Origin: LMUY01 sp965199165
GTDB taxonomy: Bacteria; Pseudomonadota; Alphaproteobacteria; Acetobacterales; Acetobacteraceae
DNA length: 64,000 nucleotides
Reading direction: 5' to 3'
NCBI GenBank assembly: GCA_965199165.1
Contig: OZ240681.1
Span: forward strand, 2,728,001 to 2,792,000
The notes under the pieces were generated by a model. The model had not been told where the DNA came from. It did no database searches and saw only the letters and a list, made by a program, of their open reading frames with translations. Positions 58,316 through 64,000 of this stretch are shown one piece after another (within the stretch, counting starts at the first letter, position 1; the number at the start of each line of letters is the position of its first letter). The position numbers were made by a program, and so were the translations under genes.

Positions 58316-59391
58316 GATGCTGAACTCCCGAGGCTCTGATAGCGCTGAATTTGTTCGGAGGTCATGCTCTCTGCACTTCGGCCATCTCGTTCCTGACGGT
58401 ACCAGTCGACGGTCCAATCAAGCGCATCGTCGAGTTGCAGCCGCCGCTCCCAGCGAAGTCGTTCTCGAGCTTTGGAGGCGTCCACCTTTAGAAAGGAGGC
58501 CTCGTGGGGATGGACTTCGTTCGAGAGGTGCCAACCAGCCTTCCCTCCCCAACCCGTGGCCAGTCGGTCGACGACATACGACACGGGGCGGCAGTCCGAC
58601 TCCGCGGGACCAAAGTTCCAACTCTCAGCATAGCTCCCGCCATCTCGAGCTAAGAGGCACTCGGCCAGACGAATATAGCCGGCGAGCGGCTCGAGCACAT
58701 GTTGCCAAGGCCGGGTCGAAAGTGGGCTGCGGATTTCGACCGATGCTTCCCGCACGAAAGCCCGCACCACATCGGGAACGAGGCGGTCGATGGCCCAGTC
58801 GCCGCCACCTATGACGTTCCCAGCCCGTGCGGTCGATATGCGGCAGGCGCTGCTCGGCGAGTTGAAGAAGGAGGCGCGGTATGCCGCAGTCACCAACTCG
58901 GCACAGCCTTTGGAACTGCTGTAAGGGTCGTGACCTCCGAGTGCCTCGTTCTCGCGATAGGCCCAAAGCCACTCGCGGTTCTCATAGCACTTGTCGCTCG
59001 TGACCACGACTACGGCCTGCACAGATGGCGTGGCCCGTACTGCTTCCAACAGGTTCACCGTGCCCATGACGTTGGTGGCATATGTCCCGACGGGATCCTG
59101 ATACGATGGGCGTACAAGCGACTGCGCAGCCAAGTGGAACACGATCCGAGGGCGCACAGACGCCAGGCACGCGTGGAGTGCCACCGCGTCACGGATATCC
59201 CCGAAGAAGTTCCTACAATTCCCGCCCGTAGCCAGGCGGGAGAGGCTTGTCTCCACCTCGGGCAAAAGGGAAAAGCCCGAAACGACCGCCCCCAAACCTC
59301 CCAACCACGTCGTCAACCAGGAGCCCTTGAACCCGGAGTGTCCGGTGATCAGAACCGGACAATCCATCCAAATTCCAGGGTCAGGGTTCAC
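58312..59391 (-). CDS. rfbG: CDP-glucose 4,6-dehydratase
   Basis: Extended SDR of 359 aa converting CDP-D-glucose to CDP-4-keto-6-deoxy-D-glucose. LITGHSGFKGSWLTTWLGGL near residues 13-32 is the RfbG form of the NAD loop. FHLAAQSLVRPSYQDPVGTY and VVTSDKCYENREWLWAYREN, with the Y-x-x-x-K helix in DPYSSSKGCAELVTAAYRAS, are diagnostic of CDP-glucose dehydratases. ARAGNVIGGGDWAIDRLVPD follows. The GTG start (59389-59391) in a GTGA overlap with rfbF was chosen; an ATG at 59424 would overlap rfbF by 37 bases. Confidence 0.93.
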   Translation of the reverse strand: MNPDPGIWMDCPVLITGHSGFKGSWLTTWLGGLGAVVSGFSLLPEVETSLSRLATGGNCRNFFGDIRDAVALHACLASVRPRIVFHLAAQSLVRPSYQDPVGTYATNVMGTVNLLEAVRATPSVQAVVVVTSDKCYENREWLWAYRENEALGGHDPYSSSKGCAELVTAAYRASFFNSPSSACRISTARAGNVIGGGDWAIDRLVPDVVRAFVREASVEIRSPLSTRPWQHVLEPLAGYIRLAECLLARDGGSYAESWNFGPAESDCRPVSYVVDRLATGWGGKAGWHLSNEVHPHEASFLKVDASKARERLRWERRLQLDDALDWTVDWYRQERDGRSAESMTSEQIQRYQSLGSSAS

Positions 59392-60155
59392 CACGTCTTC
59401 CAAGGCGCTTGGCCCTGCGCCCACAACGCCTCCAGACGATGTTTGTCACGCAACGTGTCCATGGGCTGCCAGAAGCCCTGATGCGGATACGCCATCAGTT
59501 CCCCGTCACGCGCCAAGCCTTCTAGAGGCTCGCGCTCCCAAACCGTCTCATCGCCCTCGACATAGTCGAGCACCTTTGGCGAAAGGACGAAGAAGCCACC
59601 ATTGATGCTGGCGCCGTCACCGGCTGGTTTCTCCCTGAACCCTCTGACCTCATGTCCATCAACCTCGAGAGCGCCAAACCGTCCGGGCGGGATTACCGAA
59701 GTCACCGTCGCCAATCGTCCGTGCATTCGATGGGCCGCAGCCAACGCTGTCAGATCAATGTCCGCCACCCCGTCCCCATACGTGAGGAAAAAGTCGCCAT
59801 CGCCGAGATAGTCGCGAACCCGCTTCAAACGGCCCCCGGTCATCGTCGTAAGCCCAGTTTCGATGAGCGACACGCGCCAGTCTTCCGCGCCGCTACGATG
59901 AAAATCTACCATGCCGGTGGCGGTGTTCACCGTCACATCGCTAAGATGAAGACGATAGTTTAAGAAGTATTCCTTGATAAGGTAGCCCTTATATCCCAAA
60001 CAGATCACAAAATCGCGCACGTCATGCTTGGAAAATATTTTCATGATATGCCATAATATAGGCTGACCGCCCACCTCAACCATCGGTTTGGGTTTCGAGT
60101 CCGTCTCTTCTGACAGTCTGGTCCCCAAGCCACCTGCCAGGATGACAGCCTTCAT
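59388..60155 (-). CDS. rfbF: Glucose-1-phosphate cytidylyltransferase
   Basis: Enzyme forming CDP-glucose from CTP and glucose 1-phosphate, 255 aa. MKAVILAGGLGTRLSEETDS is the nucleotide-binding start, KPKPMVEVGGQPILWHIMKI the substrate loop, and YGDGVADIDL near residues 124-133 the catalytic acidic site. RFGALEVDGHEVRGFREKPA and WEREPLEGLARDGELMAYPH are specific to RfbF. The ATG at 60153-60155 directly follows a GTG alternative. First gene of the sugar-nucleotide operon. Codons are AT-richer than in the flanking core genes. Confidence 0.95.
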   Translation of the reverse strand: MKAVILAGGLGTRLSEETDSKPKPMVEVGGQPILWHIMKIFSKHDVRDFVICLGYKGYLIKEYFLNYRLHLSDVTVNTATGMVDFHRSGAEDWRVSLIETGLTTMTGGRLKRVRDYLGDGDFFLTYGDGVADIDLTALAAAHRMHGRLATVTSVIPPGRFGALEVDGHEVRGFREKPAGDGASINGGFFVLSPKVLDYVEGDETVWEREPLEGLARDGELMAYPHQGFWQPMDTLRDKHRLEALWAQGQAPWKTW

Positions 60156-60435
60156 CACTCTTTGTCATCCTCGGCCATGTTCACGTTACCTGTTCCAATA
60201 CATGTCCCACATTGGAAAAGCAAATGGCCGGACGCAACGTTACTGTTCGCAGCTCGTGGTCTGTCCATTCGGCCTAGCTTGAAACCGGAGCGTTCAGTTA
60301 TGTCACTACAGTTGAGAAGAGCGACCAACATCCTCGAACCCTGTTTCGTCGACTATTTTTACGATGGCGCTTCCAACGGCGAGTCCCTTATGACACGACA
60401 CGTTCAATTCGTGGTTGAGCTATAAGACGATCGCT
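60156..60435. other. AT-rich gap between export permease and rfbF
   Basis: No gene I can support. An 87-codon open frame on the plus strand (60162-60425) has no ribosome-binding site or recognisable protein and is probably chance. The gap should hold the promoter of the rfbF operon. Its base composition matches the rest of the acquired-looking sugar locus. Confidence 0.45.
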
Positions 60436-61254
60436 CTACTGTATCACCAAGTGTTTGCGGACCCGAAGCGTGAGCGAGACACCAAGCAATAGCATCATCG
60501 CCGTTACCGTTGTATCGTACCCGAGTTGATATACCGGATGGGAATCAGGACCGAACTGCCCGCCCCTTATCATCTCCAGATTTTGTACGCTGGGAGACCA
60601 CAGGATCACACGTTGGAATCTCTCCGGAAGCCATGAAACCATGGTAAAAGCACCGGATAGAGGAATGGACAGATACATGACGATGGAAAGTGCCTTTTCC
60701 ACAACTTCGGACCGTTCGCTTAAAGCCGCTATGATCAGACCGCACGAGAGGCAGAACACCATGTGGTAAACCATGCCGAGGTAAAACAACCCATAATCGA
60801 CCGGCGGATTCATATAGCCCAAGATGATGGTACCCGTCATGACAATCAACGCCGCCCCGATCGTCCCAAAAATTTCGAGGATCGATCGGGACACAATGAT
60901 GTCGAGCGGTGATATCCGCCGATGGAAGAGCAAAGCACCGTTCGATTCGAAGGCCTTCACCGCTCGTCCGACACAATGTCGCCACATGGTGAGCGGCACA
61001 TATCCAGTGACCACGAAGGCCGGAACTGCAAGTCCATGCTCATGACTAGGTCTTATAGCTGACCAAGCTATAGTCACGCCTCCACAGAATAGTATCGGCT
61101 CTCCGATAAACCAAAGGAAGCCAATGTTTTCACGTCCATATCGGGTATGCATCTCTCGAATAATAAGCGCCCAGATCACTCTCATCTGGATCTTGAAGAG
61201 ATCAGCTAGGCCGCGTTCTTGGAGCACCTTATTACCTGCCACAAACCGTGCCAT
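60436..61254 (-). CDS. ABC-2 type polysaccharide export permease
   Basis: Inner-membrane permease of 272 aa like KpsM/Wzm, which moves finished polysaccharide across the inner membrane. Six hydrophobic segments can be placed near 47-65, 76-95, 128-148, 157-175, 187-205 and 246-264. IWALIIREMHTRYGRENIGF near residues 28-47 is the family's cytoplasmic lead-in, and LWSPSVQNLEMIRGGQFG precedes the last helix. The ATPase partner (KpsT/Wzt) normally sits next to it but is not in the window. Codon use is AT-richer than in core genes. Confidence 0.88.
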   Translation of the reverse strand: MARFVAGNKVLQERGLADLFKIQMRVIWALIIREMHTRYGRENIGFLWFIGEPILFCGGVTIAWSAIRPSHEHGLAVPAFVVTGYVPLTMWRHCVGRAVKAFESNGALLFHRRISPLDIIVSRSILEIFGTIGAALIVMTGTIILGYMNPPVDYGLFYLGMVYHMVFCLSCGLIIAALSERSEVVEKALSIVMYLSIPLSGAFTMVSWLPERFQRVILWSPSVQNLEMIRGGQFGPDSHPVYQLGYDTTVTAMMLLLGVSLTLRVRKHLVIQ

Positions 61255-61547
61255 GAGCTAAGCCAAGCCAGCTCGGCTAACACGCAAGCATTTTCGAATG
61301 GTCAGACCCATACCGCCCTGGGCTTGGGAGCACAAGCACAGCGCGATGCAAACCGAGTTTCCGTCAAATACCTCTCCGGCGGGCCTGCACGACATCCAGA
61401 CGTAATTTCACCTTCCGGCGACCTTTCGGACGTAGACCACGTCGCTCGAATGCCGTAGAGGCCCGTCCTGATGCCGGCCTCCCGCCGCGATGGATCATCC
61501 GCTGGCGGCGATCAGCCTCACGGCACGAGGCGGAGTAACACAACGGA
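61255..61547. other. Divergent gap between export permease and multidomain glycosyltransferase
   Basis: No convincing gene. Short open frames here lack ribosome-binding sites and protein-like composition. The region must carry promoters for the divergent permease and glycosyltransferase genes. GC content rises sharply from the left to the right side, marking one edge of the AT-richer segment. Confidence 0.4.
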
Positions 61548-64000
61548 ATGCCATGGGCGATCCCAGTCCTGACCCGTCGCTCACTGAGGGCGGCTCGTAA
61601 AGCGGCCGACGCCGCGCGCGACCGCCGCGACTGGGCTGCGGCAGCCAAGGCTTACCGTCGTGTGCTGAAGATCGAACCGAACCGAACCGCGATCCACGTC
61701 CAGCTCGGCCACATGCTAAAGGAAGCAGGCGACCTCGACGGTGCGGGCCTCGCCTACGAGACTGCATACCGCCTTGATCCTCAGAATAGCGACCTCTTGC
61801 GGTGGTATGGCAATCTAGACCTGCGCCGAGGCCAATACACCGCGGCAGCGTGGAAGTTGGCGCGAAGCGTAGCGATCGATGGGAACCCGGATGCTGCACG
61901 TGACCTGATCGCAGTGCAGCAACACGCACGGGCTGGTGAGGCCCGCGCTGGCCAGCCCGTTGGTGCCGCCGAACCTGGGCGCCGTGTCGGGACCATTGAT
62001 GTCACGGATGGTGACGTCGTGATGGGGTGGGCCATCGATCCCGCGCGGCCAGATGAAGCGGTGGAAGTCGAGTTCCGCATCCGCGACCACGTCGTCGGCC
62101 GATCGTTGGCCGACATTCCCCGCGAAGATCTGGTTCAGCATGGCGGTTTCGGCTTTCGCGCTCAGCTTGACCTCACGGGTATCAGTGGCGACCTCTGGCT
62201 GACGGCGCATCTCGCATCGACCGGCGAGAAGTTGGACAACTCACCGGTGATGATCGATCGCCACCCAAGCCGGACTCCAATCGTGCTAGCCACGGACGCT
62301 CGCTTCGAGATCGTCAAGCCATTCCCCCCCGAGCTAGACGGCGAAATCGCCCTCTTCGTCACCCACTCCGGCTCCGGTGCGCTCAAACCGCACGTGCCGC
62401 CGTATCTTCAGGCGCTCCACAGCGCCGGCGTCTCCGTGCTGCTCATCGTGGTCGCTGACAACCCTGCCTTTGTCGAGCCAGAGGTCCTCGACCTCGTCGC
62501 CGGAGCCGTCGTGCGAGAGAATCGCGGCTACGACTTCGCTTGCTGGGCGCATGCCACCCGCCTGTACCCGCAGGTCTATTCAGCCGCCATCTTGTATTTG
62601 TTGAACGACAGCGTCGTCGCAGCCACTCACTCGAACTGCTTCACGGCCATGCTGGAGCGCGTGCGGCGGAGCGCCGCCGACGTGGTGGGGTTGACGGAGT
62701 CGTACCAGCACCAGTGGCACGTTCAAAGCTACTTCCTCGCCCTGAAGCCCAATGCGCTCTCGAGCTGGGCACTGCATTTCTTCTTCGACACCCTCCAGAT
62801 CCTGCGCTCGAAAGATGCGATCATCCGGACCTACGAGTGCCGTCTGGCATCCCTCCTGGAGAATGCCGGTTGCAGTGTCGACGTCCTTTTCCGCAGCCCC
62901 GCCGTTCGCGACCCGACGGTGTTCGGCTGGCAAGGCTTGTTGGAGGCCGGCTTCCCCTTCGTCAAGGTCCTCCTGCTCCGCGGCAGTTTCCCGGCCGCGG
63001 ACGCAGGCAACTGGCGTCCGTTGCTGGCACGCCGTGGGTTTGACGTCGCCAACGTGGAGGCCACGCTTGCTGTCGCGAAAGAGTGGTGGGAGCCAGCAAA
63101 GAACCCTCGGCTCCTCGCCCGCCCAAGCACACCCGATGACAGCCCTAGGCAACCGCTGAAAGTCGCCTTCTTCGGCCCGTGGAACTACGACAACGGCCTC
63201 GGGGCGGCTTCCCGCAGCCTGGTCGCAGCCATCCGGCGCTGCGGCGTCCAGCTCAACCTCCATCCGGTGAAGAAACCGTTCCACATCCACAAGGCTGTGG
63301 CGCCTGCCGTCGACATCACCGACTTCGCCGGCCCGGCGGACATCGCCATCGTCCATCTGAACTCCGACTCATGGCACCTGCTGACGGACCTCCAACGCGA
63401 CACAATCAGGCACGCGCGCAAGCGCGTTGGCCACTGGGTCTGGGAGATGGGCCACATAGCCCCGGCATGGCGGCATGATTTCTCCTCCGTCGATCGCATC
63501 TGGGCGCCGAGTGGCTACTGCGCGGACATATTCTCAGCCGAAGGCGAGGCACCGGTCGACGTGGTGCCCTATCCCGTGCCGTTGATCGAAACTCAGGTCT
63601 CTCCCGACGGCCGGGCGGCGTTGCTCGGCAAGCTCGGCATCCAACCAAGCCATCGCGTGGTCCTCTACGTGTTCGACGGCTCCAGCTACCTGGTCAGGAA
63701 GAACCCGGCCGCACTCGTCCGCGCCTTCGTGGCATCGGGGCTCGGGAAGCGGGGCTGGAGCCTCGTGCTCAAAACGAAGCACCTGTTCGACCGTCCGGCC
63801 GAAGGCCGCGAGTTGGAGGCGCTCGCCGGCAGGAGCGAGGGCGTCGTCCTGGTCAATGCATCCCTCCCGCAAAGCGAGGTCACCAGCCTGATCGCCTCCT
63901 GCGACGTGTATGCGTCGCCCCATTGCTCGGAGGGTTTCGGCCTCACCATCGCCGAGGCCATGGCCGCAGCCAAGCCCGTCGTCGTCACGGATTTCGGCGG
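61548..64000 (+). CDS. Multidomain TPR / RgpF-like / GT4 glycosyltransferase, partial
   Basis: N-terminal 817 residues of a large protein cut by the right edge. TPR-like helices (about 15-125: AARDRRDWAAAAKAYRRVLK, IHVQLGHMLKEAGDLDGAGL) are followed by a beta module with VMGWAIDPARPDEAVEVEFR near 160-180. A rhamnan-synthesis-F-type domain spans about 250-470 and holds the family hallmark ENRGYDFACW. A GT4 domain begins near 530 (KVAFFGPWNYDNGLGAASRS) and includes HWVWEMGHIAPAW, PYPVP and HCSEGFGLTIAEAMAAAKPV at the edge. The start ATG at 61548 is inferred from the frame and a nearby GGAG; it follows an upstream stop-free stretch only shortly. Confidence 0.87.
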   Translation, partial: MPWAIPVLTRRSLRAARKAADAARDRRDWAAAAKAYRRVLKIEPNRTAIHVQLGHMLKEAGDLDGAGLAYETAYRLDPQNSDLLRWYGNLDLRRGQYTAAAWKLARSVAIDGNPDAARDLIAVQQHARAGEARAGQPVGAAEPGRRVGTIDVTDGDVVMGWAIDPARPDEAVEVEFRIRDHVVGRSLADIPREDLVQHGGFGFRAQLDLTGISGDLWLTAHLASTGEKLDNSPVMIDRHPSRTPIVLATDARFEIVKPFPPELDGEIALFVTHSGSGALKPHVPPYLQALHSAGVSVLLIVVADNPAFVEPEVLDLVAGAVVRENRGYDFACWAHATRLYPQVYSAAILYLLNDSVVAATHSNCFTAMLERVRRSAADVVGLTESYQHQWHVQSYFLALKPNALSSWALHFFFDTLQILRSKDAIIRTYECRLASLLENAGCSVDVLFRSPAVRDPTVFGWQGLLEAGFPFVKVLLLRGSFPAADAGNWRPLLARRGFDVANVEATLAVAKEWWEPAKNPRLLARPSTPDDSPRQPLKVAFFGPWNYDNGLGAASRSLVAAIRRCGVQLNLHPVKKPFHIHKAVAPAVDITDFAGPADIAIVHLNSDSWHLLTDLQRDTIRHARKRVGHWVWEMGHIAPAWRHDFSSVDRIWAPSGYCADIFSAEGEAPVDVVPYPVPLIETQVSPDGRAALLGKLGIQPSHRVVLYVFDGSSYLVRKNPAALVRAFVASGLGKRGWSLVLKTKHLFDRPAEGRELEALAGRSEGVVLVNASLPQSEVTSLIASCDVYASPHCSEGFGLTIAEAMAAAKPVVVTDFG

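Noticed and set aside
60162..60425. 87-codon plus-strand open frame in the rfbF-permease gap
   Set aside because: No ribosome-binding site, no recognised motif, and it starts within the expected rfbF promoter.
61219..61458. 79-codon plus-strand frame at the permease start
   Set aside because: No ribosome-binding site, overlaps the permease start antisense, and the composition is not protein-like.

Overview
The window reads as chromosomal DNA of a high-GC alphaproteobacterium, most likely an Acetobacteraceae/Rhodospirillales member. This rests on the strongly GC-rich third positions, a LexA box of the alphaproteobacterial GTTC-N7-GTTC type, the lptF-lptG-lptD-surA-rsmA order, class III alcohol dehydrogenase and a DUF1244 gene. 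I see no tRNA, rRNA, CRISPR array or replication origin. No gap without a gene exceeds 300 bases.

Layout. (1) 1-4162: SOS mutasome operon imuA-imuB-dnaE2 on the minus strand, dnaE2 cut by the left edge, with a perfect LexA box at 4120-4134. (2) 4319-16962: housekeeping and accessory genes. They are a family 2 glycosyltransferase, a cytochrome b561-type protein, an ECF sigma factor with an AhpD-like partner, a secreted hydrolase, a Tat-type solute-binding protein, glycerate 2-kinase with pyruvate kinase, a DUF1244 protein, an MFS carrier, a BrnT/BrnA toxin-antitoxin pair, glutathione-dependent formaldehyde dehydrogenase and a YbhB-like protein. (3) 17113-23911: outer-membrane biogenesis operon lptF-lptG-lptD-surA-rsmA. 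(4) 24033-25538: DHA2-type efflux carrier.

(5) 25594-46852: one unidirectional block of contractile-tailed phage structural genes, about 21 kb. In transcription order it holds a possible regulator, small terminase, a signal-peptide protein, large terminase, portal, scaffold, capsid, neck proteins, sheath, tube, a frameshifted tail chaperone pair, tape measure, a P2-like baseplate series (U-like, X, D, V, W, J, I), tail fibre, endolysin and a small hydrophobic protein. No integrase, repressor, replication or partition gene was found, so it is either a decayed prophage or a domesticated particle.

(6) 47105-51736: a globin-coupled cytoplasmic chemoreceptor, two small secreted proteins and a BisC-like molybdoenzyme. 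(7) 51756-64000: a surface-polysaccharide locus. CDP-glucose is made and dehydrated (rfbF, rfbG), then probably C-methylated, epimerised and reduced to a branched 6-deoxyhexose. Glycosyltransferases flank this set, and two of them carry related TPR front ends. An ABC-2 export permease lies alongside without its ATPase. Much of this locus is visibly AT-richer than the rest.

Three copies of a REP/BIME-like inverted repeat lie at gene ends in the first 17 kb. Tight ATGA/GTGA overlaps fix many starts in the lpt, baseplate and sugar operons.
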